Of a DNA stretch of 64,000 nucleotides, positions 8,823-17,289 are shown one piece after another. The translations under genes and the position numbers were made by a program. This DNA comes from HGW-17 sp964516435 (GTDB lineage Bacteria; Myxococcota_A; Polyangia; HGW-17). Every line of letters begins with the position of its first letter. Position 1 is the stretch's first letter. Where the stretch lies: assembly GCA_964516435.1 (NCBI GenBank), contig CAZEZP010000092.1:80775-144774 (forward strand). The letters are read 5' to 3'. The notes beneath the pieces are model-generated. The model did not search any database. It had not been told where the DNA came from and saw only the letters and a program-made list of their open reading frames with translations.

Positions 8823-10877
8823 TTGGACACTTTCGTTTTCGCTGACATCCTGGCTTTCGTCCTGTCCGTGGCGCTGGGGCTTTCCGTGTTCCTGCGGGAA
8901 CGCCAGCGCTCTCTCTCCCTGCCGTTTTTTCTGTTCTCCTCTGCCGTCGGCGGGCTCTTCCTGCTCGGCGCGGCATGGCCGGCCGGCCTTTCCAGCGAGG
9001 CCGGCATCCTGCGATTGTTGCCGGTGCTCGCGGCGGGCGCGCTGGGGTTGCGCTTCTTCCATCTGTTCCTGCATGGCGCGCGGCCGTTTACCAACTGGAA
9101 GACGCCCGTGAGCGTGGCGGCGGCGCTTCTGGTCCTGCGGGCGGCGGGCAGTCTCGGGACGCCCGTGGTTCCCCCGTCGATCGCGGATTCGGGAGAGTTG
9201 CTGTTTTCGGCGTTCTGCACCGTCTGGGTGCTCGGCGACATGGTGCTGCTGGCGCGCCGGACCACCCACCGGGCGGCGATGGCCCGCATCCAGATGCTCA
9301 TGGCGGCCACGGCATTGCTCGTCGTCGTGTTTTCATTGACGCGTCTCTCGGATTCGGGGTCCGCGCGCCACGTCGCCGGCAATGCGGCTGTGCTCCTGTA
9401 CCTGTATTTTTTGAGCCAGACCATCCTGCACCAGCGCCTGCTGGACCTGGACGAGGTGCTCACGCGGCTGGCCGTGTCCGCGGTCGTGGTCGCGGGCATC
9501 ACCTTCATCTTCTGGGGCATGCTGACGTGGCTTCCGGACGGCGGCGGTGAATTCCGGGTGGTCCAACTGGCGGCCGGCGCCGTGGTGGTGGCCCTGCTGC
9601 TGGACCCGCTCTCCCTGTTCGCCCACCGCTGGATTTTCCGCACACTCTTCTTCCGCCGGAAGGAACTGGAGTGGAGGCTTTCGGACATCGCCCGGAAACT
9701 GGACGTGCTGCCGGCGTCGGAAAACGCGGCGGCGGACCTGGTCATCGAAGGGCTCATGGAAAGCCAGCGCGTGCGCACCGCCTGCATGTACGCGCTTTCG
9801 GACACCCGGCCCGATTTCGTGCGGCTGGGCGCCATGGGACGCGATTTTCCCCTGTACGTTCCGCACGGCAACTGGCATGTGCTCTTCGAGCGCCTGCAGG
9901 CGGAGGACATGGTGACCCGCGAGGACGCCGAACTGGAACTGGAGCGCCTGCGCCGGGGATTTCTGGTGTCGCGCTCGTCCTTCGACGTGCAGGCGGTCCT
10001 GCGCACGCTCGACGACCTGGCGGCGGACGTGTGCTTCCCGCTGCGCACGCCCGGCGGAACGGTCGGATTCCTGGCGGTGGGAGACGTGGCCCGCAAGTAT
10101 CCGTTCGTCAAGAGCGAGTTGCGGGCGTTCGTGGAACTGGCGCAGAAGGTGGGGGCGGTTTTCACCAGCCTGCGCCGGCAGGATTTCCTGCGCCGGCAGG
10201 AACGCCTGGCCGAACTGGGACGCCTGGCGGCCGGTCTGGCGCATGAGATCCGCAATCCCCTGGGCGCTATCTGGGGCGCCGTGCAGGTGCTCGAAAGCCC
10301 GCAGGCGCAGGAACTCGACGAAACGGCCCGGAGGGAATTCTTCCAGGTCATCGCCCAGGAAGTCCACCGGCTCAACCGGGTGGTATCGGATTTTCTGGAA
10401 TATGCGCGTCCCACTCCGCCCTCCGAATCGCCGGAGCCGGTGGAACTCCGGGAAACCCTGCAGCACATGCTGCCCCTGCTGGAAGGCACGCTGGGCGGCA
10501 TTCCGCTGGAACTGGAGGCAGAAGAAGGACTGCGCATCGCCATGGACCCCGACCGGCTGCGCCAGGTGCTGCTCAATCTCCTGCTCAATGCCCGGGACGC
10601 GGTTCAGAAAGTGTCCGAACCCCGCGTCTTCCTGAAAGCCGGTCGCCGGGATGGCGAAGTTTTTCTGGAAATCGCCGATAACGGATGCGGGATTCCCCAG
10701 GAGCGGATCGCCCAGGTCTTCCTGCCGTTCTTCACGACGAAGGAAGGCGGCACGGGATTGGGGCTGCCCATCTGCGTACGGCTGATGGAGAATGCGAAAG
10801 GGCGCTTGTCCATCGCTTCGCATCCGGGCAGCACCGTGGTCACGCTCTTTTGGCCGGATCTCGCTGCCGAGGGGTGA
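8823..10877 (+). CDS. Membrane sensor histidine kinase with polytopic N-terminus (orphan)
   Basis: A 684-residue sensor kinase. The first 290 residues contain about eight hydrophobic helices, then a GAF-like region (about 300-450), a HisKA domain with H-box GLAHEIRNPLGAIWG (His near residue 476), and an ATPase domain with N-box NLLLNARDAV, G1 DNGCGIPQE and G2 GGTGLGLPI. It lacks a receiver domain and no response regulator gene is adjacent. The start is TTG at 8823, three bases after the pepT stop, with no clear ribosome site; translational coupling would explain this, and no ATG lies in frame before the first helix. The HisKA/ATPase part is of the NtrB/AtoS type, often paired with sigma54 activators. 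Confidence 0.85.
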   Translation: MDTFVFADILAFVLSVALGLSVFLRERQRSLSLPFFLFSSAVGGLFLLGAAWPAGLSSEAGILRLLPVLAAGALGLRFFHLFLHGARPFTNWKTPVSVAAALLVLRAAGSLGTPVVPPSIADSGELLFSAFCTVWVLGDMVLLARRTTHRAAMARIQMLMAATALLVVVFSLTRLSDSGSARHVAGNAAVLLYLYFLSQTILHQRLLDLDEVLTRLAVSAVVVAGITFIFWGMLTWLPDGGGEFRVVQLAAGAVVVALLLDPLSLFAHRWIFRTLFFRRKELEWRLSDIARKLDVLPASENAAADLVIEGLMESQRVRTACMYALSDTRPDFVRLGAMGRDFPLYVPHGNWHVLFERLQAEDMVTREDAELELERLRRGFLVSRSSFDVQAVLRTLDDLAADVCFPLRTPGGTVGFLAVGDVARKYPFVKSELRAFVELAQKVGAVFTSLRRQDFLRRQERLAELGRLAAGLAHEIRNPLGAIWGAVQVLESPQAQELDETARREFFQVIAQEVHRLNRVVSDFLEYARPTPPSESPEPVELRETLQHMLPLLEGTLGGIPLELEAEEGLRIAMDPDRLRQVLLNLLLNARDAVQKVSEPRVFLKAGRRDGEVFLEIADNGCGIPQERIAQVFLPFFTTKEGGTGLGLPICVRLMENAKGRLSIASHPGSTVVTLFWPDLAAEG

Positions 10878-10972
10878 ATGCCTGACGTCCATCTTCCCCT
10901 ACTGTTGTTGGGGAGAACCGACGGACCGATGGCGGGAAACGGCTTTGCGGCGTGAAAAAGCCAACACGCAGC

Positions 10973-11001
10973 TTGAACTGGGAAGGGCGCTCATTTATGA
11001 T
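10973..11001 (+). promoter_or_regulatory. Sigma70-type promoter for the 11038 gene
   Basis: TTGAAC (10973-10978) and TATGAT (10996-11001) are 17 bp apart, the optimal spacing, with 4/6 and 5/6 matches to the consensus. The predicted start of transcription is about 30 bp before the ATG at 11038. A copy of the recurring intergenic 9-mer CGTGAAAAA lies just upstream at 10951-10959. Confidence 0.6.
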
Positions 11002-11037
11002 GGCGTGCGAGTTTGGACGCGCACAGGAAGGTTTCTC

Positions 11038-12351
11038 ATGCACAAACAAGCCGTTTCGATCGTGTTGTCGTTGTTCGCGGCCGTGCTGCTGGCCGGGATG
11101 CCCGTGGCGAGCGTGCAGGCCAAGAAACGCGTGGTCCTGCTGCCATTCGACGCGGATGACGCCAAGGAATCCGGGAAAACCATTCGCACCTTCATCCAGG
11201 ATCTCCTGAAGAACAATTACGACTACGTCCAGAAGAAGGATTTGAAGGAAGCCGAGGGAGAAGAAATCGATTTCCGCGACCTGACCCCGGACACCGTCAA
11301 GAAGTTTTCCAAGATGTTCTCCATCACGGCGTGGGTTGGGGCTGAAATCAAAAAGGAAAAACTCGGGAAGTTCGTGTTCAGGACCAAGATCTACTCGTGG
11401 GAGACGGGAGAGATCCTGGAGCAGAAGGAATACACGTACAAGGGCAAGCCCTCCCAGAAGCAGATCGAGGAGATGGCCGCCCTGGTGCTCGAAACCGTCG
11501 AGGGAATGAAGGAATACACGCCTCCCGAAGAGCCCAAGGTGGAAGTCACGGCGCCCCAGGTGGAAGAGAAGGTCGAGAACCCGGAGCCGCTGGAACCGAG
11601 CAAGACCAAGATCCAGAAACCCCCCAAGGCCGTGGAGCCCAACCAGGTTCCGGCCCTCTCGGCGGGTCTGGTGTTCGGCTTCCTGATGCGCTCGCTCGAT
11701 TTTTCGCCGGCCACCGAGCCCTACTACAAGACGTCCTCGCCCAGCTTCGCTCCGCAGTTGCGCCTGGCGGTGTATCCGATGGCGCTGGCCGGCAGCGGGG
11801 ATTCTATCGGCGCCCGGTTCGGTCTGAACCTCGCCGCCATGTTCATGCCCGGCTTCAAGAGCTATCCGGCCGACGACAAGGACAACGAGGTCGGCACCAC
11901 GGTGTTCGATCTCAATGCCGCCCTTTCGTACCGGCAGCCCGTGGGTGACAATGTCCATGTCATTCCGCGGATCGGATACGCCATGCGTCAATGGACTTTT
12001 GCTAAAAAAGATGTGCTGGACGTGCCGGGCGTGTCGTATTCCTCCATCGACCTGGGCGCCGATGTCCGCCTGAACCTGGCCAACGTGGCCGTGGTGGAAC
12101 TGGGCCTGAGTTTCTATCTGCCGCTGGCGGCCGGCGATCTGGCGGAAGGAAGTTACTATGGCGAGGCATCCCTGTTCGGCATGGCCGGCCGTTTCCTGTT
12201 CGGCTACAAGCTCGCCCCGCAGTTCGAAATTGTAGCGATGTTCGATTATTCCCGCTACCAGTTCAGTTTCAACGACAAGGGCGCGCGCAATGCCGACAGC
12301 GCCGCCGACCAGGTCATGCAGTTCGGCATCGGCGCCCGGTTCAATCACTGA
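11038..12351 (+). CDS. Secreted protein with C-terminal outer-membrane beta-barrel
   Basis: 437 residues. A Sec signal peptide (about 1-28, ending ASVQA) is followed by a periplasmic alpha/beta domain (KKRVVLLPFDAD...) reminiscent of TolB/LpoB-like N-terminal domains. Next come a Pro/Glu/Lys-rich linker (about 160-200) and a C-terminal stretch of alternating amphipathic strands with aromatic ends (GLVFGFLMRSLDFSP, PRIGYAMRQWTF, FNDKGARNA...), ending MQFGIGARFNH as porin-like barrels do. I cannot name a family. The start at 11038 is supported by AGGAAGG upstream and a good promoter. Likely a lineage-specific envelope protein; its barrel half resembles the many small barrel proteins of myxobacteria. 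Confidence 0.7.
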   Translation: MHKQAVSIVLSLFAAVLLAGMPVASVQAKKRVVLLPFDADDAKESGKTIRTFIQDLLKNNYDYVQKKDLKEAEGEEIDFRDLTPDTVKKFSKMFSITAWVGAEIKKEKLGKFVFRTKIYSWETGEILEQKEYTYKGKPSQKQIEEMAALVLETVEGMKEYTPPEEPKVEVTAPQVEEKVENPEPLEPSKTKIQKPPKAVEPNQVPALSAGLVFGFLMRSLDFSPATEPYYKTSSPSFAPQLRLAVYPMALAGSGDSIGARFGLNLAAMFMPGFKSYPADDKDNEVGTTVFDLNAALSYRQPVGDNVHVIPRIGYAMRQWTFAKKDVLDVPGVSYSSIDLGADVRLNLANVAVVELGLSFYLPLAAGDLAEGSYYGEASLFGMAGRFLFGYKLAPQFEIVAMFDYSRYQFSFNDKGARNADSAADQVMQFGIGARFNH

Positions 12352-12367
12352 TGGCCTTTCCCGTTTC

Positions 12368-13375
12368 ATGACCGCCCCTTCGCCGTCTCCCCATGCCCTG
12401 GACAGCGTGGGGCCCTTTCCGGAAGAAGAATTTCATCTGATCCTGGACATCGAAGACATTCTCGCGTGGGAATATGGCGGAAACTGGGCGGCCCGCATCG
12501 CCCGCAAATGGAACCGCATCATGCGCTTCCATGCGCTGGTGCTGGAGATGCCGCAGGCGGACCGCAGCCGGTTGGTGGAAGGCGAACTGGGGTCCGAACT
12601 GGACATTCTCGGCTATGCCCATCTCGGAGATTTCGATCTGCGCCTGCCGGGACGGACGATTTTGGGCAAGGCGCTCATCGACCTGGAGATTTCCTTCTGG
12701 GCCTTCGTTTCCGCCTGCGTGGAGGAATACGTGGGCGACGGGGAGCAGCGCGCCATGCTGCTGGAAAAGGTGGAGCGCACCCTGTGCGGCCGGATCTACA
12801 ACCGCATGACGGCCGAACTTCTGGCTTCGGTGGTTTCGGCTCCCCAGGTGGCCGAGAAGCATCGCCGGCAGGCCGCGGCCTTCCTCCTGTCGCTGTGGGA
12901 AGACACGGCGGTGATGGCCATGCGCAATTTCGCTCCGCTCCTCGAGAGCATCTGGGATGCCCGCCGGCGTGTGCACGTTTCCATGGGCACCCTCATGGGG
13001 ATTTCCGAGATCTCCCAGTTGCTGGAACTGGGCGCCACGCCGCACTTCGTGGACTTTTTCGCGCGCAACTTCGAGGAAGCGGAAATCGCGGAAGCCTTCC
13101 AGGAATTCCTGTTCGGCATCACCTACGAGGAATTGCTGGAAAAAACGCGGGAGAGAGAGCAGAAGGGGCTTGCATCCGCCAGGGGTCTGGACTTAGATGC
13201 AACCGGGTTGCCGCGGGGACTCGGCAATAGTCTGGTGGAGCGTTCCCTGGGCATCTACCGCTTCTTCAAGAAGCGGATCCAGGAAGCACGCAGCCGCCGC
13301 ATCACCGGCGCGGCAGGCCCGAAGCGCATCGCCGAGGAATATTTGCTTCTGTACTTCATCGAGCACCGGCTGTAG
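12368..13375 (+). CDS. Hypothetical protein, mainly helical, conserved position before ffh
   Basis: 335 residues, no signal peptide, no membrane helix. Predicted almost all helical, rich in Glu, Arg, Leu and aromatic residues (ILAWEYGGNWAARIARKWN, FLLSLWEDTAVMAMRNF). I recognise no family and see no catalytic motif. It begins 17 bp after the stop of the outer-membrane protein and ends 37 bp before ffh, all on the same strand, so it is probably in one transcript with both. No convincing ribosome site precedes the ATG at 12368; the frame is open further upstream into the previous gene, so the start is moderately certain. Confidence 0.6.
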   Translation: MTAPSPSPHALDSVGPFPEEEFHLILDIEDILAWEYGGNWAARIARKWNRIMRFHALVLEMPQADRSRLVEGELGSELDILGYAHLGDFDLRLPGRTILGKALIDLEISFWAFVSACVEEYVGDGEQRAMLLEKVERTLCGRIYNRMTAELLASVVSAPQVAEKHRRQAAAFLLSLWEDTAVMAMRNFAPLLESIWDARRRVHVSMGTLMGISEISQLLELGATPHFVDFFARNFEEAEIAEAFQEFLFGITYEELLEKTREREQKGLASARGLDLDATGLPRGLGNSLVERSLGIYRFFKKRIQEARSRRITGAAGPKRIAEEYLLLYFIEHRL

Positions 13376-13412
13376 CGGTGCAAACCGTTCAAGAGTCGTC
13401 GTGGAGTGAGAC

Positions 13413-15065
13413 ATGCTGGATACACTGACCCAAGGATTCCGGGCCGCCCGACACAAGATCATGGGCATGGCCGAAATCAACGAGGACAACATCGGCGAGG
13501 CCCTGCGCGACGTGCGCATGGCGCTTCTGGAGGCCGACGTCGATTTCCGCGTGGCCAAGGAGTTTCTGAACAAGGTCAAGGAAAACATGATGGGGCAGGT
13601 GCTCCAGGTGAAGACCGCCGGCAAGCTCGGCCAGAAGATGCGGGTGAGTCCGGGCGAGCACTTCATCAAGTCCTGCTACGACGAGCTCGTCTCGCTGATG
13701 GGACCCGTGGACACGTCGCTGGATCTGCCGAAGAAGGGCATGGCCGTGTTCATGATGGTGGGGCTCCAGGGCTCCGGAAAGACCACCACGTGCGCCAAGC
13801 TCGCCCGCTATCTCGAGAAGAAATACCAGCGCAAGCCGTTGCTCGTGGCCGCGGACGTGTACCGTCCCGCCGCCGTGGAGCAGTTGAAGGTGCTCGGTGC
13901 ACGCCTGGGGTATCCCGTCTATTTCGAAGATGGAGTGCAGGATCCCCCCGGCATCTGCGAGCGGGCAATCGTTCATGCAAAAATGAACGGTCGTGATGCC
14001 GTCCTGCTGGACACGGCCGGCCGGCTGGCCATCGACGAGCCGCTGATGCAGGAATTGGCCGAAATCAAGAAGCGCGTGCAGCCGGGCAACATCTTCCTGG
14101 TGCTCGATGCCATGATCGGCCAGGATGCCGTGAAGACGGCCAAGGCTTTCGACGAGCGGCTCGACATCACCGGCGCCATCCTCACCAAGCTCGACGGCGA
14201 CGCCCGCGGCGGTTCCGCCCTGTCCGTCAAGACCGTCACCGGCAAGCCCATCAAGTTCCTGGGAATCGGCGAAAGCCTGGACAAACTGGAGGAATTCCGG
14301 CCCGAGGGCATGGCCCAGCGCATCCTGGGCATGGGCGACGTGGTAGGGCTCGTCAAGGACTTCGAGGAGGTAGTGGACGCCGAGAAGGCCGAGGAGGACG
14401 CCCAGCGCATGCTGGCGGGCAAGTTCGACATGGCCGACTTCCTGGAGCAGATCCGCATGATCCAGAAGATGGGATCGCTCAAGGACATGATCGAGAAACT
14501 GCCCTTCTTCCCGGACGGCCTGCCCAAGGACGTGGTCATCGACGACCGGGAACTCAAGCGCATCGAGGCCATCATCCAGTCCATGACCGTGGCCGAGCGC
14601 AAGCGTCCGGACCTGTTCTTCCAGTTGCCCAACGACTGGTTCACCCGCATGAAGATGAAGCAGGCCAAGAAGATTCCGATCACGTTCGACGAGCGCCGCG
14701 TGGCCCGCGTGGCCAGGGGTTGCGGCCGGCAGCCCGAGGACGTGCGCCAGTTGCTCATCCGCTTCGTCACCATGCGCCAGATCATGGGGGCGCTGGGGCA
14801 GAACCAGGGTTTGCTCAGCAAGATCCCGGGCTTCCGGCAACTGGCCCAGATGAAGGCCATGAAGGAACTGGACGTGGGCGAGTTGATGAGTTTCGCGGGC
14901 ATGGGCGGCCCGGCGCCGGGCGCCCTGCCGGACGAGGAGATGGGCGGTCCCGCTTCTGCGGCCGCCATGCGCCGCCGGGTCCAACTGTCGGCCGCCGAGA
15001 AGGAGAAACTGCGCAAGAAGCGCAAGGAATCGCGCAAGGCCCGCAAGGCGAACAAGAAGAAGTGA
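13413..15065 (+). CDS. ffh: Signal recognition particle protein Ffh (SRP54) with M-domain insertion
   Basis: GTPase that binds signal sequences and SRP RNA and targets ribosomes to the membrane with FtsY. The NG domain is standard: G1 GLQGSGKTTT (about 118-127), DTAGR (about 200) and TKLDGDARGG (about 258). The M domain has the usual FLEQIRMIQKMG, but between ERKRPDL and the RNA-binding helices there is an extra segment of about 22 residues (about 402-426, with LPNDWFTRMKMKQAKK). The RNA-binding signature that is normally RIAxGSG reads RVARGCG (Cys437). A long Lys/Arg-rich tail brings the protein to 550 residues against about 450 usually. The ATG follows a GTGGAGTGAG stretch. Confidence 0.95.
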   Translation: MLDTLTQGFRAARHKIMGMAEINEDNIGEALRDVRMALLEADVDFRVAKEFLNKVKENMMGQVLQVKTAGKLGQKMRVSPGEHFIKSCYDELVSLMGPVDTSLDLPKKGMAVFMMVGLQGSGKTTTCAKLARYLEKKYQRKPLLVAADVYRPAAVEQLKVLGARLGYPVYFEDGVQDPPGICERAIVHAKMNGRDAVLLDTAGRLAIDEPLMQELAEIKKRVQPGNIFLVLDAMIGQDAVKTAKAFDERLDITGAILTKLDGDARGGSALSVKTVTGKPIKFLGIGESLDKLEEFRPEGMAQRILGMGDVVGLVKDFEEVVDAEKAEEDAQRMLAGKFDMADFLEQIRMIQKMGSLKDMIEKLPFFPDGLPKDVVIDDRELKRIEAIIQSMTVAERKRPDLFFQLPNDWFTRMKMKQAKKIPITFDERRVARVARGCGRQPEDVRQLLIRFVTMRQIMGALGQNQGLLSKIPGFRQLAQMKAMKELDVGELMSFAGMGGPAPGALPDEEMGGPASAAAMRRRVQLSAAEKEKLRKKRKESRKARKANKKK

Positions 15066-15069
15066 TTTC

Positions 15070-16047
15070 ATGCAGCGATTGGGAATTCTCGCATTCGTTT
15101 CCTTCCTCCTGATGCCCGGCGCCGTCTTCGCCACCGAGCCGCGGCTGTCCGCCACCGGCGGCGGGGGCGTGATGCTCAATCTCAACGGACGCATGGCGGA
15201 TGGGGTGTCCGCCACGGCCATCGCCCTGGGTGCAGGAGGGGAAATGTCCATGCCCCGCCTGCTGGGGGAATGGGATCTCCGGGGAGTTTTCGGCCTGGAC
15301 ATGGCGGTCTTTCCCGGCACGGCGTTCGTGGGCGATGCGTTGCTGATGGCCGGCGCGGCGCGGCAGTTCCATTTTCTGTCCCAGATCTGGGACATGGCGT
15401 TTTCGGCCGGTCCCGCGCTGACGCTGGCGCCGACCCGGGATGCCGGTGCGCGATGGGTTTCCACGCGTCTGCAGGCCGATCTACGATGTGAAACTTGCCC
15501 GTTCGGGGCCGGGATCTCCCTGTTTCTGCAGCAGATCTGGATGTCCAATGCCGCCGATCCCTGGATGCTGGGGATTTCCCTCACGGTGCGGTTCGACTTC
15601 TGGGGAAAACCTGCCCGCCGGATGCCCGTTCGCACCGCGTCGGCGCCTGCCGTTCCGGTGAATGCGCAGGACGAGGACGGCGATGGGGTGCTGCTCGAGG
15701 CGGATCGCTGCCCGCACAGTTCTCCCGGTGCGAAGGTGCAGGCGAACGGTTGCGAGGCGGTGGCCGACGGCATGAAACTGGCCGCCGGCATCTTCGCTGC
15801 GGGCTCGGCCGATCTGACGGCCGTCGGGGAGCGCGAGTGCGCCCGTGTGGCCGAACTCATGGCCGCCAACCCGCAACTGGCGCTCGTCCTGCAGGTGGGT
15901 GCTGCCACGGATGCCCTGGCCCAGGCGCGATTCCTGGCCCTTTTCCGGAAGTTGGAGGCACTGGGTGTGGCGCCGGCGCGGATCCTGTCGGAAGTCCGCG
16001 CGCAACCGTCCGAGGATGTGACGCTGTCCTTCCGGCTGGTGCTGTGA
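15070..16047 (+). CDS. Outer-membrane protein with TSP3 and degenerate OmpA-like domains
   Basis: 325 residues. A Sec signal peptide (about 1-22, ending AVFA) precedes a Gly-rich barrel-like region (about 25-180). Then comes one thrombospondin type-3 calcium-binding repeat (DEDGDGVLLEADRCPHSS) with a Cys pair, and a C-terminal segment that follows the OmpA peptidoglycan-binding pattern (GIFAAGSADLTAVGE, NPQLALVLQVGAATD, RFLALFRKLEALGVAPARI). The OmpA part lacks the usual NxxLSxxRA arginine motif, so peptidoglycan binding is doubtful. The gene starts 4 bp after ffh and is followed by a Ser/Thr kinase gene 20 bp later, so the three are likely cotranscribed. Confidence 0.7.
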   Translation: MQRLGILAFVSFLLMPGAVFATEPRLSATGGGGVMLNLNGRMADGVSATAIALGAGGEMSMPRLLGEWDLRGVFGLDMAVFPGTAFVGDALLMAGAARQFHFLSQIWDMAFSAGPALTLAPTRDAGARWVSTRLQADLRCETCPFGAGISLFLQQIWMSNAADPWMLGISLTVRFDFWGKPARRMPVRTASAPAVPVNAQDEDGDGVLLEADRCPHSSPGAKVQANGCEAVADGMKLAAGIFAAGSADLTAVGERECARVAELMAANPQLALVLQVGAATDALAQARFLALFRKLEALGVAPARILSEVRAQPSEDVTLSFRLVL

Positions 16048-16067
16048 CGGCGAGTCAGGTGCAAGGC

Positions 16068-17258
16068 ATGCTGTTTTGTTCCCGCTGCCGCAAACTGTTC
16101 CATGACGACGGGGAAATCTGTCCGTTCTGCGGCGGCGATCTGGGATCTCCGCCCGACCCGCGCATGGGTACGAAGGTGGGATCCTACCTGCTGCTCGACG
16201 TGCTCGGGCGAGGCGGCATGGGCAAGGTCTACAAGGCCGAGCACGTCTTCATCGGGCGGACCTTCGCCGTCAAGGTGCTGCATCCGCGTTTCAAGGACTA
16301 CCGGGAATACGTGGAGCGCTTCCTGTTCGAGGCGCGCGCGGCCGCCCGCATCCAGCATCCCAACATCGTGCAGATCACGGATTTCGGCTACACCGACGAC
16401 GGCATCCCGTTCTTCGTCATGGAATACATGGAAGGCGAGGAACTCGTGGATCTCATCGACCGCGACGCGCCCCTGCCTGTGTACCGCGCGGTGAACATCC
16501 TCACGCAGGTGGCTTCCGCGCTGGCGGCCTGCCACGAGGCGGGCATCGTGCATCAGGACCTCAAGCCCGAAAACATCTTCCTGGTGCGCCGGCGGGGCCG
16601 CCGGCAACTGGTGCATCTGCAGGACGATCCGCTCCAGCCCTTCCGCCTCGAGTACGAGGATACCTACGACCAGGTGAAGATCCTGGATTTCGGCGTCGCC
16701 CATCTGGCGCGCATCCAGACCGAGAACACCATCGCCGGCACTCCCGAGTACATGGCGCCCGAACAGGCCCGCGGCATCATCGGCGACTTCCGAAGCGACA
16801 TCTACAGTTGCGGCGTGATTTTTTATGAGATGCTCACCGGGGAACTTCCGTTTTCTGCAGAAAGCGCCGACGAACTCTTCCAGAAGACCCTGCTCGAGCC
16901 GGTGGTTCCACCGGGCGTGCGTTTTCCCAATCTGCGCCTGCCGCCGGCCGTGGACGTCTTCATCTCCCGCTGCCTGGCCAAGAATCCGGACGAGCGCTAC
17001 CAGAGCATGGACGATTTCCTGCTGGGGCTGCGTTCCTGCTTCGGCAGCGTGTTCTATTCGCGGGATCTTCCCACGATCCTGGAAAGGCAGCCCGACATTC
17101 CGGACGAACTGCGCGCGGATCTCCGGGCGCTTTTCGATTCGGGAAAACTCGACCGCCACAGCACCGTGCAGAAGGCCCGCACCACGCGTCCTCCCGCTCC
17201 GGAAATCGATCCTTCCCTGAAAGCCGATCTGAACAGCCTGTTCAAGAAGAAAAAATGA
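16068..17258 (+). CDS. Cytosolic Ser/Thr protein kinase with N-terminal zinc ribbon
   Basis: 396 residues. The N-terminus is a zinc ribbon (CSRC at 4-7, CPFC at 18-21), followed by a Hanks-type kinase: glycine loop LGRGGMGKVYKA, VKVL lysine, catalytic loop HQDLKPEN, DFG and YMAPEQARG. The catalytic loop has Gln where almost all active-loop-regulated kinases have Arg (HRD to HQD), which suggests activity not controlled by activation-loop phosphorylation. An insert of about 35 residues (RRRGRRQLVHLQDD...) separates the catalytic loop from DFG. No membrane helix is present. The start at 16068 is chosen as the first ATG before the ribbon; a GTG some 24 bp upstream is possible. A Lys-rich tail ends the protein. 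Confidence 0.88.
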   Translation: MLFCSRCRKLFHDDGEICPFCGGDLGSPPDPRMGTKVGSYLLLDVLGRGGMGKVYKAEHVFIGRTFAVKVLHPRFKDYREYVERFLFEARAAARIQHPNIVQITDFGYTDDGIPFFVMEYMEGEELVDLIDRDAPLPVYRAVNILTQVASALAACHEAGIVHQDLKPENIFLVRRRGRRQLVHLQDDPLQPFRLEYEDTYDQVKILDFGVAHLARIQTENTIAGTPEYMAPEQARGIIGDFRSDIYSCGVIFYEMLTGELPFSAESADELFQKTLLEPVVPPGVRFPNLRLPPAVDVFISRCLAKNPDERYQSMDDFLLGLRSCFGSVFYSRDLPTILERQPDIPDELRADLRALFDSGKLDRHSTVQKARTTRPPAPEIDPSLKADLNSLFKKKK

Positions 17259-17289
17259 TTTCTCCGTCGTCCGCCGTGCCGCGAACGGG

